A stretch of 64,000 nt of DNA from PKWO01 sp036384915 (lineage in GTDB: Bacteria; Pseudomonadota; Gammaproteobacteria; Burkholderiales; Burkholderiaceae_D), in contig DASVLJ010000019.1 in NCBI GenBank assembly GCA_036384915.1, positions 97,123 to 161,122 of the forward strand. Reading direction: 5' to 3'. The first letter of the stretch is position 1; the number at the start of each line of letters is the position of its first letter. Below are positions 17,364 through 25,769 of this stretch, in pieces. The notes below the pieces were generated by a model. It was not told where the DNA came from. It saw only the letters and a list, made by a program, of their open reading frames with translations, and ran no database searches. The position numbers were made by a program, and so were the translations under genes.

Positions 17364-17473
17364 AAAAAAAACCCGCATCGTTGCCGATGCGGGCGAATCC
17401 ACTCTTGAGGAAAATCTAAGAGAGGCTTCAGTCTATCCGCCCGCATGGGAGTCGCCCATCCCATATTCATGGG
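17364..17473 (-). ncRNA. Candidate small RNA, copy B of a tandem pair
   Basis: Second unit, exactly 180 bases from copy A and with the same parts in the same order. Its terminator has a perfect nine-base stem (17372-17380 with 17385-17393, loop TTGC) and eight T. The stem sequence differs from copy A while pairing is kept, which supports a structured RNA. The 41 bases between the 5' hairpin region and the terminator are identical to copy A. It lies just downstream of the acetyltransferase gene. Confidence 0.62.
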
Positions 17474-17552
17474 ATATTCATCAAACAACTGTGTTATTTT
17501 GTAAAATACCCGACTGCATGCCGTTAAATTTACAAATCTTTTAACTGCTTGA

Positions 17553-18062
17553 TCAATCAGCTGTATGGCGATAGCGGTAAGCGTCCAACTTGCGTCGCTG
17601 CACAAAACTGCGGTCACGAATTAACTCCTGGCGCACGAAACCGTTTTTTTCCAAGACGCGCGCCGACGCATGATTTTCCACGCTGGCATAGGCCACCAGG
17701 CTGCGGAGATGCCAAGTGCCGTAGGCAAGTTGCTGCATGTGCCGCACCGAGGCACTGGCCCAGCCCTGTCCGCAGTGCAGTTCGGCGATGCGATAGCCGA
17801 TTTCGCCGCTGCCATGCGCGACGTCGATGAAGCGCAGATTGAGGCGGCCGGCAATGTTCCCCTCCGCATCGACCATGACGCAGGGATGCATGGTGCCGCC
17901 GGCATAGGCGTCGAGGCATTCCCTGACGTGGGCGACGGCACCCGCGATCGAATAAAACTCCTCCTTGCGCGCTTCCACGGTCCTTTCGAACCAGGCACGA
18001 TTGATCAGTTCGAATTCAAGAAGTCCGGCGGCATCTTCCAGCCGCAAATCACGAAATTGCAC
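17553..18062 (-). CDS. GNAT acetyltransferase, RimJ/RimL type
   Basis: A 169-residue acetyltransferase of the RimJ/RimL group. Hallmarks are the NRAWFERT N-terminal segment, the IGYRIAELHCGQGWAS acetyl-CoA loop and the C-terminal ENHASARVLEKNGFVRQ motif. I prefer the GTG start encoding MQFRDLRLED, which has ATGGAG upstream at nine bases; an ATG 102 bases further upstream would add residues that do not resemble the family. Target may be a ribosomal or other protein N-terminus, or a small amine. Confidence 0.85.
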   Translation of the reverse strand: MQFRDLRLEDAAGLLEFELINRAWFERTVEARKEEFYSIAGAVAHVRECLDAYAGGTMHPCVMVDAEGNIAGRLNLRFIDVAHGSGEIGYRIAELHCGQGWASASVRHMQQLAYGTWHLRSLVAYASVENHASARVLEKNGFVRQELIRDRSFVQRRKLDAYRYRHTAD

Positions 18063-18220
18063 TGCCGCGCTCCATGTTCGGGGATAAAGCGAGTATACCT
18101 TCGCTCCGCAAAACCAGGAACTGGCTCCGCCAAACAGCGGCTTCGTCGCATGCCGCGGCAGCAATCCGCCCTCGCATCCACAATGGCGCCAGGTTCATTT
18201 CATCACGAAGGAGAAACGCC

Positions 18221-18736
18221 ATGCAGGAAATTCTCGCTCACACCCCACGCTGGGTCTTCGGCTTGTTCATCGGCTTAGTCGCGCTCGGCATCATGCAAGC
18301 GAAGACGCGCAGCGTGACCATGCAACGACTGACCTTATTGCCGCTCGCGATGCTGGGGCTCTCTTTTTATGGCGTCTGGAATACCTTCAGCGGCTCTGTG
18401 CTCGGCGTCACCTGCTGGCTTGGCGCCGCGCTGCTCACGGCCGTCGCCAGCCAGCGTATCGACTTCGCCCGCGGGGTACGCTATGTCCCGGAACAGCGCA
18501 ATTTCATCATGCCCGGGTCCTGGCTCCCCCTGGCGCTGATGATGGGCATCTTCTTCACCAAGTATGGCGTCGGCATCGTGCTGGCCCGCCACGGCGAATG
18601 GCGTGACATCGACGGCTTTGCCGCCATCGTCAGCCTGGTCTACGGCTTCTGGAGCGGCATGTTCTTCGGCCGTACCGCGCAAATCGTCGTCGTGCATGGC
18701 CGTCAGGCGCTCATGGCAAGCGCTAATGCTGATTGA
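18221..18736 (+). CDS. Conserved membrane protein (DUF6622-like)
   Basis: A 171-residue inner-membrane protein with four to five hydrophobic helices. The N-terminus (EILAHTPRWVFGLFIGLVAL) and the RxVTMQRLTLLPLAM segment resemble the DUF6622 family, a group of uncharacterised proteobacterial membrane proteins; I make that link from memory. AAGGAG lies upstream of the ATG. Its 3' end overlaps the convergent cytochrome c gene by 14 bases. Function unknown. Confidence 0.75.
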   Translation: MQEILAHTPRWVFGLFIGLVALGIMQAKTRSVTMQRLTLLPLAMLGLSFYGVWNTFSGSVLGVTCWLGAALLTAVASQRIDFARGVRYVPEQRNFIMPGSWLPLALMMGIFFTKYGVGIVLARHGEWRDIDGFAAIVSLVYGFWSGMFFGRTAQIVVVHGRQALMASANAD

Positions 18737-19109
18737 CTTCGGGCTCGCCCTCGAATTCTTCCGCATGCAATTCGGCGCGCAGCGCGGCAACGTCGGCCGC
18801 GCTGATCGTGGAACCCTTGTTGCCCCAGGCGTTGCGCACGTAATTCAATATCTGCGCCAACGAAGCATTGTCGAGCCGCTTGCTGAAGTTGGGCATGCCG
18901 CCGCGCCCGGTCAGGGGCACAGCGGCAAAATCCCGCGGATTGCCCTTCACTAGCGCATTCCCGGCCAGGGCCGGAAATGCATCGGGTATGCCTTTACCAT
19001 CGGCCTGGTGGCACCCGGCGCAGGTTTTGCGGTACTTCCCTGCCCCGTCGTCGCCGGCCCAGGCTGCCCCGGCCAGCAGCAAACCCGCGCAGATCCAGAT
19101 GCCCCTCAT
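18723..19109 (-). CDS. Periplasmic c-type cytochrome
   Basis: A 128-residue monoheme cytochrome c with a signal peptide (about 1-18), heme-binding CAGCH at about residues 30-34, and the axial methionine probably in GRGGMPNFSKRL. It is a class I cytochrome. The ATG overlaps the stop of the flavin amine oxidase gene (ATGA), so the two are made together. The likely role is to take electrons from the reduced flavin and pass them to the respiratory chain. Confidence 0.9.
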   Translation of the reverse strand: MRGIWICAGLLLAGAAWAGDDGAGKYRKTCAGCHQADGKGIPDAFPALAGNALVKGNPRDFAAVPLTGRGGMPNFSKRLDNASLAQILNYVRNAWGNKGSTISAADVAALRAELHAEEFEGEPEVNQH

Positions 19110-20689
19110 GCCGAAAGCCTGCGGTGGATGCGGGCGATCTGCTGCCAGGACGATTCGATCGCGCCGGCCTGCCAGCCCGGCAGATAACTCATGTGCTCTC
19201 CCGCCAGCAATACGTGGCCCTCGCCCTCCCACAGCAAGGGATAGGTGGTCTTGCGCGCCGCCGGGCTCCATTCGGCCCAGCCGCCCAGGTTGTAGGGCAC
19301 GCGATGCCAGGCAACGGAAAACGCGCTTTCGCACGATTCACGGTAGCCGGGGAAAATCTTTTGCCCGGCCGCCAATGCAAATTCCATTCTTTCCTTGAGC
19401 GGCAAGGCGCTGGTCTCGACCGCATCGCCGCCGAACTGGTAATAGCCCAGCAGCACGCCTTTTTGCGATTGCCAACCTGTCGAGGGCAGCGAGATCGTGC
19501 CGATGCCGGGCGAACTGGTATGGACATGTCCGCCGTAGATGAAATCGTCCTCTTCCCAGAAGCGCCGTTTCATTTGCAACCCAATCTTGCCGACCGGCGC
19601 ATAGCCGATGCTCTTGATCGCCTGCTTGAACTCCGGCGAGAAATTGCTCTCGACGCCACCCAGGACTGCCAGCGGAATCGTGCACAGGCAAAACGCGCCG
19701 TCGATGCTGCCGGCCGCGCCGGAGGCATCGCGGTATTCGACGGTGACGCCATTGTCGCGCTGGCGGATCGCGCGCACCACCGTTTCGTAGCGGATCTGGC
19801 GGCCGACCTCTCTCTCGAAAGCCTTGGCGATACGGTCCATGCCGCCGACCGGCTGGAACATGGTGGCCTGCTGATCGAATTCATGCACCGCCCTGTAGAC
19901 TTTGCCGAGCTTGGAACCGAGCAGATCGCGGAAGCCCAGCGGGTCCGACGGCACGCCGGGCCCTGGATCGATGCCGGCGCCGGGGTTGACTTTGTAGCCG
20001 CGCCCGGGGTTGCCGCGATACGTTAAATCATCGCGCGACAGGTCGCCCTCATGAACCAGGTAGTCGAGCAAGAGATTCTTGTCGTCGGCCGTCAATTCGG
20101 CGTCGAGCCGATTGTCCTTGACCGCCTTGGCCAGCAATTCGGCAACGTGGCCGCGCATGTCGGCCTTGATCTCGACCTGGCGCAAACGGCGGTTGGCCAA
20201 CGGCCCCTTGCCTTCGTAATAGACATAGGACGTGTCGTTGTCGTTGACCATGATTTCAAGCGGCACCCCGAGCACCTTGGTGTAGTGCAGCGTCGAACGG
20301 TGGTGATAGGGAATGCGCCAGGGGCCATGGTTGATATAGAGCCCCTCGTCGAAATTGCAGGTCTGGCTTTCGCCGCCGAATTCCTTCATCGTGGTGCCGC
20401 GCCGCGCGCTCTGGCAACGGCCGCCAGCAAAACTGCGCGCTTCGAGGATGCGGCAATCGTAGCCCAGCTTGCCCAGCTCATAGGCCGCCGTCATCCCGGC
20501 CACGCCCGCGCCGAGAATGACGATGGTCTTCCCCTTGCCGCTGCCGGCAAGGGCCGGCGGGCCATCGGCACGCGAACCGATGTCGGCGCCCCAGGCATTC
20601 AGGGTGCGCAGCAAAAGGCCGGTGCCGCCGACAGCGGCTGCGCGATAGAGGAAGGCCCGGCGCGTCAGGCGGCCGTCGAAATGGTTCAT
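19106..20689 (-). CDS. Tat-exported flavin amine oxidase/dehydrogenase
   Basis: A 527-residue flavoprotein of the flavin monoamine oxidase family. The N-terminus has a twin-arginine signal (LTRRAFLYRAAAVGG), so the folded FAD enzyme is sent to the periplasm. The dinucleotide-binding motif VILGAGVAGMTAAYELG lies near residue 55 and a C-terminal FAD contact at HVLLAGEHMSYLPGWQ. Because the next gene encodes a cytochrome c, the enzyme may act as a dehydrogenase rather than an O2-using oxidase, as NicA2 of Pseudomonas putida does with CycN. Substrate amine unknown. Confidence 0.88.
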   Translation of the reverse strand: MNHFDGRLTRRAFLYRAAAVGGTGLLLRTLNAWGADIGSRADGPPALAGSGKGKTIVILGAGVAGMTAAYELGKLGYDCRILEARSFAGGRCQSARRGTTMKEFGGESQTCNFDEGLYINHGPWRIPYHHRSTLHYTKVLGVPLEIMVNDNDTSYVYYEGKGPLANRRLRQVEIKADMRGHVAELLAKAVKDNRLDAELTADDKNLLLDYLVHEGDLSRDDLTYRGNPGRGYKVNPGAGIDPGPGVPSDPLGFRDLLGSKLGKVYRAVHEFDQQATMFQPVGGMDRIAKAFEREVGRQIRYETVVRAIRQRDNGVTVEYRDASGAAGSIDGAFCLCTIPLAVLGGVESNFSPEFKQAIKSIGYAPVGKIGLQMKRRFWEEDDFIYGGHVHTSSPGIGTISLPSTGWQSQKGVLLGYYQFGGDAVETSALPLKERMEFALAAGQKIFPGYRESCESAFSVAWHRVPYNLGGWAEWSPAARKTTYPLLWEGEGHVLLAGEHMSYLPGWQAGAIESSWQQIARIHRRLSA

Positions 20690-20725
20690 GCTGGTCTCCG
20701 AGGGTTATCGATGATTATTGTTTTT

Positions 20726-21022
20726 TCAGATAAGAAAAAATACGATCAGTCCGACGAGCAGGCAATTTGTGGTCGCCATTCCGAAGAATAGCAGACGAAA
20801 GCGCGCCTTTTGCGTCTTGTGGCGCAACATGCGCCGGGCCAGCCATGCACCGGGCCAGCCGCATAGCAGGGCCAGCATGTGCAAGTCGCGCTCGGCAATG
20901 CGCCGTCCGCCGCGCCGCGCCGCGCACTTGTCCAAGGCATAAAGGGAGAAGGCAACGCCGCTCGCCGCGAGATACACGGCGGCAAGAACCGCAAAAACCA
21001 TCGGGGCCGCGATCGGCAACAT
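20726..21022 (-). CDS. DUF1294 membrane protein
   Basis: A 98-residue inner-membrane protein of the DUF1294 family, with the YALDKCAARRGGRRIAE motif and HMLALLCGWPGAWLARR. About three helices. It starts inside the stop codon of the upstream diguanylate cyclase gene (TGATG), so it is translated as part of that operon. Some relatives carry an extra cold-shock domain; this one does not. Function unknown. Confidence 0.85.
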   Translation of the reverse strand: MLPIAAPMVFAVLAAVYLAASGVAFSLYALDKCAARRGGRRIAERDLHMLALLCGWPGAWLARRMLRHKTQKARFRLLFFGMATTNCLLVGLIVFFLI

Positions 21023-23292
21023 CAGCCCGCGGAAGAGCGGAAGGCATTGCGGCCCGCCGCCTTGGCGTGATACAGGGCCTTGTCCGCACGCCGCAGCAGG
21101 GACTGGGCGTCGGCATCGTCGTCCTGCAACACCGCGATGCCGATACTGGTGGTGATGCGGTATTCGGCGCCGCCCAGCGTAAAGGGGGGCGCCATCGAAG
21201 CGATGATCTTGTTGGCGACGATTTCCGCCTCCGCCTCGTTCTTCATCTCTTCGAGGATGATGACGAACTCGTCGCCCGACAGGCGCGCCACGATGTCGGT
21301 CTTGCGCACCGAGGACGTCAGGCGCCGCGCGAATTCGACCAGCGCCTCGTCGCCGATGTGGTGGCCATGGGTGTCATTGATGCTCTTGAAACGGTCGATA
21401 TCCAGATACATCAGGGCCATCTCCAGGCCGCCGCGCCGGCTGCGGGCGACGGCCCTCTTCAGGCTTTCGTCGAATTGCACCCGGTTCGGCAAGCCGGTCA
21501 GCGAATCGACGCGCGCCAGTTTGATCAATTGCAGCTCGACTTTCTTGATCTCGGTGATGTCGTTGATCATGCAGCAGACGCCGACCACCTTTCCCGCTTC
21601 GTCGGACTGCGGGATATATGCCGCGTTGTAATAGCGCTTGCTGCCGTCGCGCTCGTCGGCGAAGGCGAAGTCGGTCCGGCTGCCGCCCAGAGCCTGGTCG
21701 AAGAAGCGTTTGTATTTGAAATAGGCTTCGTCGCCGACCGCTTCGCGGACATGCTTGCCGGTTATCTCGGACAAGGGCTTGCCGAGCCATTTTTCATAAG
21801 GCCGATTGTTGAACTGGAAGCGCTCGTCGCGATCGATATAGCTGACCAGCGCCGGCAGATTGTCGGTCAGGCCGCGCAGCAACTTTTCCTGGGCCGACAG
21901 TTGCAGCTCCGCGGCACGGCGCGCCGTGATATCGAGCACCATGGCGTAGAAACCCAGGACCTTGCCCTCATCGTCGATGTCGGGCACGTAATGGTAAAGC
22001 GAATAGCATCCAATGCCGCGCTCGACCGCCTGGCGCTCGAACACGACCTTTTCCCCGGCCAGCACGCGTTCCACGTGCGGTTTGACGGCGGCATAGGCCT
22101 CCTCGCCGAACAATTCGCGCATGGAACGCTTGAGCAGCTCCTCCTTGGGCATGTTGAACGTGTCGACATAGGTATCGTTGCAGAAGCGATAGCGCTCGTC
22201 CCGGTCGATGTAGGCAATGAAAGCCGGCATGTGGTCGGTAATGGTGCGCAGGCGCCGCTCGCTGGCGGCCAGGCGCCCCTGCATGTCGAGACGTAATTTG
22301 ATCTGGCCCAGCATGCGATAACCAAGAGCGGCAAGAATCAGGGCCAGTAGGAAGACGCCGGCCGAATGCAAGTAAGTGTTGGTGCGCCACTTGGCCAATA
22401 CCTCGTCCTCGGACAAACCCACGTCGACCACGATGGGATAATGCTCCAGGCGGCGGTAGCCATTCAAGCGCGCAATGCCGTCGAATTTGGAGGTGATCAA
22501 AGCGGTGCCCGAGGCGGAGCGCTTGAGGTAGATCGAAAACAGCTGGCCGGAAGCCATGTTGGTGCCGATCAGCGACTCGTCAAAGGGACGCCGCACCAGT
22601 AGCGTGCCGTCATCGAGCGCCAGCACGATGGCGCCCTGCTCGCCGATATCGAAGCTGGAGTAGAAACGCTGAAAATACTCCATGCTAATGGTAGCCAGGG
22701 CCACCCCGGCAAAGCTGCCGTCGCGGTGATTGAAGCGGCGCGACACCGTGACTATCCATTCACCCGTGGAACGGCTCCTGACCGGCACGCCGATATGGAC
22801 GGCGCGATCGGCATGGTCGCGATGGTAGATAAAGTATTCGCGGTCGGCATTGTTCAGGTTCTGCACCTTGGCCGCCATCGAATTGACCAGCCAGCGGCCA
22901 TCCTCGTCGTAGACGAACAAGCCGTGCAGCCAGGGGGAATCGGCGACCTGGGTCGACAGCAGACCATAAAGCCGGGTGCGCTCGGCGGGGCCGGTGCCTT
23001 CCACTTCAAGCCGCTCCACCAGGCCGGCCAAAGTGGAATCGGCGCTGGAGACCACGTCTTCCACGTGCTGGCCAAGCGAAAGCGCCAGATTGGAAGCGAC
23101 GATTTCGGATTCATGCAGCTCGATGTTCCTGGCCTGCAGGGTTCGTCCGACGTCCAACCCCACAAGGGACAGGCACACCAGCACGACAAACAAGGTCGCG
23201 ACCGTCATGATAGGCATTGGTCGCTGATAGAGCCGCGTGATCCTGCCGCCGAGATAGCGAAGACTCATCGTGTTCCGCGTGAATTCAATCAT
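21022..23292 (-). CDS. Membrane diguanylate cyclase, Cache-PAS-PAS-GGDEF
   Basis: A 756-residue sensor. Two membrane helices (about 28-48 and 315-335) flank a periplasmic Cache-type domain; two PAS domains follow (about 345-460 and 470-585, each starting with a similar LPALVSYIDRDERFQF-like strand), then a GGDEF domain (about 595-750) with LSGDEFVIIL, an accepted variant of the active-site loop, and the substrate motif DIDRFKSINDTHGH. It should make c-di-GMP in response to a periplasmic ligand. An ATG eight codons in (MSLRYLGG) is an equally good start, because a CATAAT box lies only three bases before the first ATG. Confidence 0.88.
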   Translation of the reverse strand: MIEFTRNTMSLRYLGGRITRLYQRPMPIMTVATLFVVLVCLSLVGLDVGRTLQARNIELHESEIVASNLALSLGQHVEDVVSSADSTLAGLVERLEVEGTGPAERTRLYGLLSTQVADSPWLHGLFVYDEDGRWLVNSMAAKVQNLNNADREYFIYHRDHADRAVHIGVPVRSRSTGEWIVTVSRRFNHRDGSFAGVALATISMEYFQRFYSSFDIGEQGAIVLALDDGTLLVRRPFDESLIGTNMASGQLFSIYLKRSASGTALITSKFDGIARLNGYRRLEHYPIVVDVGLSEDEVLAKWRTNTYLHSAGVFLLALILAALGYRMLGQIKLRLDMQGRLAASERRLRTITDHMPAFIAYIDRDERYRFCNDTYVDTFNMPKEELLKRSMRELFGEEAYAAVKPHVERVLAGEKVVFERQAVERGIGCYSLYHYVPDIDDEGKVLGFYAMVLDITARRAAELQLSAQEKLLRGLTDNLPALVSYIDRDERFQFNNRPYEKWLGKPLSEITGKHVREAVGDEAYFKYKRFFDQALGGSRTDFAFADERDGSKRYYNAAYIPQSDEAGKVVGVCCMINDITEIKKVELQLIKLARVDSLTGLPNRVQFDESLKRAVARSRRGGLEMALMYLDIDRFKSINDTHGHHIGDEALVEFARRLTSSVRKTDIVARLSGDEFVIILEEMKNEAEAEIVANKIIASMAPPFTLGGAEYRITTSIGIAVLQDDDADAQSLLRRADKALYHAKAAGRNAFRSSAG

Positions 23293-23473
23293 TGTATTAT
23301 GGCACTACTTGCCGCCGCGGCTTGTCATAGTGTTGCAAAAATGGCCTGTTGAACTGAAGGTCGTTCAGGCTGTGATACCGTGCTGCGACAATGAGCTTCA
23401 ATGTCGGACAGTGATCCCGCGTCACGTCGGGCAATCCGGTTTCGCAGCATGGACCGCGAGTGGAAGCCCAGTC

Positions 23474-23998
23474 TCAATCGCGAGCGTCGAACACCCGGGC
23501 GTACAAATCGACAGTTTTTGCCTCCGGTGTCAGCCGGATCTGCTTTTCATATCGCATGCCGAGTTTGCGGATCAGCTTGATCGACACGGCGTTTTCAGGC
23601 GAGACGATGGCGACCAGGCGGCGCAAGCCCAGTTCCGCGTATCCATATTCGAGTACGGCCGATGCGGACTCCCAGGCGTAACCCCGGCCGCAATGCGCTT
23701 CAAGGAAGGCAAAACCGATATCGACGTCGGGCAAGGTATCGCGCTTGATCAAACCGCAGATTCCTAGGGGCTCTCCGTCATCGCGCCGCTCGACCAGATA
23801 CAGGCAAAAGCCGTATCGGGCATGCATGGCCAGAGGGCCCTGTGCGATCGCCAGCCTGGCATGTTCGACGGTCTCGATTCCGCGATTGCCGATGAAGCGC
23901 AGCCAGCTCGGCTGGGTTACCAGTTCAAGATAGAACTCGGCATCGCCTTCCTCAAGCAGGCGCAGATTCAGGCGCGGAGTTTCGAGAATCCTGATCAT
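23474..23998 (-). CDS. GNAT acetyltransferase, RimJ/RimL type
   Basis: A 174-residue acetyltransferase: N-terminal IRILETPRLNLRLLEEGDAE, the acetyl-CoA loop region EAHCGRGYAWESASAVLEYG and the C-terminal ENAVSIKLIRKLGMRYEKQ. These are typical of the RimJ/RimL group and of length normal for it. It is a second member of this group in the window (the other ends at 18062). A candidate small RNA with its own terminator lies directly upstream on the same strand. The 181 bases between this gene and the diguanylate cyclase hold nothing that I recognise. Confidence 0.88.
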   Translation of the reverse strand: MIRILETPRLNLRLLEEGDAEFYLELVTQPSWLRFIGNRGIETVEHARLAIAQGPLAMHARYGFCLYLVERRDDGEPLGICGLIKRDTLPDVDIGFAFLEAHCGRGYAWESASAVLEYGYAELGLRRLVAIVSPENAVSIKLIRKLGMRYEKQIRLTPEAKTVDLYARVFDARD

Positions 23999-24098
23999 AA
24001 AAATGGAAGAGCGACGCCCACCTGATTATGGCATCACGTTACATGGGACGGTGCGCGGGACAAAGTCTCGTCCGGCCGGCTACCCTGCAGCGCACAAG

Positions 24099-24200
24099 AA
24101 AAAAGCCCGCGCCGAAAACGGCACGGGCTGAATCCAGCAATGATCAAAAAGATTATTGACGGAGAGAGAACTTTCATGTTGCCACAAAGAATCAACAAAA
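24099..24200 (-). ncRNA. Candidate small RNA related in design to the tandem pair
   Basis: On the minus strand a CU-rich segment (TTCTCTCTCC) precedes a stem (24138-24158, seven of eight pairs, five-U loop), then GGATTCA and a strong terminator: ten-base stem (24105-24114 with 24119-24128, one G-U) and six T (24104-24099). The parts and the GGATTC just before the terminator recall the 17-kb pair, but overall identity is low. A 47-codon frame starting at 24177 passes through it but lacks a ribosome site. The 430-bp intergenic region is otherwise AT-rich and empty. Confidence 0.45.
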
Positions 24201-24325
24201 GAAATATCGAATGACTAACTTTTTGTCGATTTGGCAGAAAAAACGCGAATCCCGACAGTTTTAATTTGCCAAATTGACATGCCGCACGACATAAAGTCAA
24301 ATTCGGTTAAATGCGGGTGAAGCCT

Positions 24326-24354
24326 CTGCCGGATTTTTCCGGCAAACGTATAAT
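24326..24354 (+). promoter_or_regulatory. Candidate promoter upstream of the 62-residue protein gene
   Basis: A perfect TATAAT at 24349-24354 follows a weak -35-like CTGCCG by 17 bases. The spacer contains a small palindrome, GCCGGA-TTTT-TCCGGC (24328-24343), which could be an operator. The transcript would have a leader of about 70 bases. Confidence 0.45.
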
Positions 24355-24430
24355 ATAGCCAAGCAGCAACTATCCGATTCTACCGCTGCATTCGCATACT
24401 CACACCCTCAATTCAAGCCGCCGAAGAAAC

Positions 24431-24619
24431 ATGTATCGAGTCGTATTCAAATCGGTCGATCCGCGCACACAATTGTTGACAAAAGAATTCGGTCCCTGGC
24501 TCCCTAACAGGGAAGACGCCGAACGCTGGGCCAATTTCTTCAATGAGCGCGGGCACCACGCCCACGCGACGATCGAAAACGCCACCGACAGGAACCTGGC
24601 ATCGCACGTACAGGCCTGA
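24431..24619 (+). CDS. Small conserved-looking protein of unknown function
   Basis: A 62-residue soluble protein: MYRVVFKSVDPRTQLLTKEF, then a PWLPNREDAERWANFFNERG segment and a short tail. The pattern of a strand, a GPWLP turn and an amphipathic helix looks like a compact domain and the codon use is normal for the region. It sits behind a good -10 box and 47 bases before the SGNH esterase. I cannot assign a family. Confidence 0.6.
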   Translation: MYRVVFKSVDPRTQLLTKEFGPWLPNREDAERWANFFNERGHHAHATIENATDRNLASHVQA

Positions 24620-24666
24620 TCCATTACAATCGGAGCCCTTTGATCCCTCCGGATGGAGAGTTCCGC

Positions 24667-25749
24667 TTGACACGTTTCAATCGCCTATTGGGCTTGGTCC
24701 CCGCCCTGCTCTTCTGCTACGCCCCACCCTCTCTCGCGGTTTTGCCGCAGGCTGCGGTTCGCACTACCGGGCACGTGTTGGCGGACGCCGACGGCTGGCA
24801 CGCAACCTGGCCCGGCATCACCCTGAGCACGCGATTCAAGGGGCGCGCCATCGGCATCGTAGTGGATGATGCTCTATCGGCTTACACGGTGGAATTGGAC
24901 GGTGTCTTGCGCAAGCCCTTACAGATGGAAGACGGCGAACACACGGTATGGCTCAGACACTTGGCCAAGGGCGCCCACGAACTGCGCCTCACCAGGCGCA
25001 ACGAGACCACGACCGGGCCGGGCACGATACGGCGTTTCGTGCTGGAAGACGGCGGCACCTGGCTGCCGCTCAAACCGGGCAACACGCGACAGATCGAATT
25101 CATCGGCGACTCCTTCACTGCAGGGCTGGCCGACATGTCGAACAAGCGCTCGTGCAACGCGGCGACAATACGCGCGAGCAGCGACGCCACCGCAAGCTTC
25201 GGCGTGCGCGTGGCACGCCATTTCCATGCCGACTGGGAACTCAATGCCATGTCCGGCATGGGCATGAACCGCAACTGGAACGGCAAGCTGCCGGATGAAA
25301 ATTTCCGCACCTACTATCCGCGCCTGCTGCAAAACGAGGCGCAAAGCCGTGTCGACGAGCCGGAATGGCAGCCGCAATTGATCGTGATCGGTCTCGGAAT
25401 CAACGATTTCTCGACACCGATCCACGACGGCGAGCCATGGACCCGGGAAAGCCTGGCGCAGCAATTCAAGGACAGCTATCGCGATCTACTGGCCGAGCTG
25501 CGCCGGCGTCATGGCGACACCGAGATCATACTCACCGCAGTGAAGCTGGGGCCGGACGGACAACAAGTGCCGCTGGTGCAGCAGGTGGTGGAAGCCGCGC
25601 ATGCCGGGGGAGACATGCGCGTGCACTACATGGAATACGACGACCTGGAATTGACGGCCTGCCAGTGGCACCCGAACCAGGCCGATCACGCCCGCATGGC
25701 GCAGGCGTTGATTGAAGAAATCGAGAAGATTGCCCCCTTCCGCCGATAG
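24667..25749 (+). CDS. Secreted SGNH/GDSL esterase, CE2 acetylxylan-esterase-like
   Basis: A 360-residue secreted esterase. Signal peptide about residues 1-24; an N-terminal jelly-roll-like domain (about 30-145) and then an SGNH domain with block I FIGDSFTAG (nucleophile Ser), block III GLGINDF, and a C-terminal WHPNQADH giving the catalytic Asp-x-x-His/His. This two-domain order matches carbohydrate esterase family 2. I start it at the TTG preceded by GGAGAG, nine codons after another TTG without a ribosome site. It would deacetylate polysaccharides. Confidence 0.85.
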   Translation: MTRFNRLLGLVPALLFCYAPPSLAVLPQAAVRTTGHVLADADGWHATWPGITLSTRFKGRAIGIVVDDALSAYTVELDGVLRKPLQMEDGEHTVWLRHLAKGAHELRLTRRNETTTGPGTIRRFVLEDGGTWLPLKPGNTRQIEFIGDSFTAGLADMSNKRSCNAATIRASSDATASFGVRVARHFHADWELNAMSGMGMNRNWNGKLPDENFRTYYPRLLQNEAQSRVDEPEWQPQLIVIGLGINDFSTPIHDGEPWTRESLAQQFKDSYRDLLAELRRRHGDTEIILTAVKLGPDGQQVPLVQQVVEAAHAGGDMRVHYMEYDDLELTACQWHPNQADHARMAQALIEEIEKIAPFRR

Positions 25750-25769
25750 GCGCGGGGCCTGCCGATTAT

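Larger units (their letters stand above)
17183..17473. repeat. 180-bp tandem duplication with an identical 41-bp core
   Basis: The 41-bp blocks at 17215-17255 and 17395-17435 are identical, and the flanking hairpins are conserved in position but not in sequence. The period is exactly 180 bp. The intervening sequence (about 17300-17350) has diverged completely, so selection has acted on the core and the hairpins. This 557-bp stretch between the lipoprotein and acetyltransferase genes holds no credible protein gene. Confidence 0.85.

Noticed and set aside
24034..24177. A 47-codon minus-strand frame (MKVLSPSIIFLIIAGFSP...) overlapping the third candidate RNA
   Set aside because: The hydrophobic start is tempting as a small toxin-like peptide, but there is no ribosome site and the frame runs through the terminator stem.
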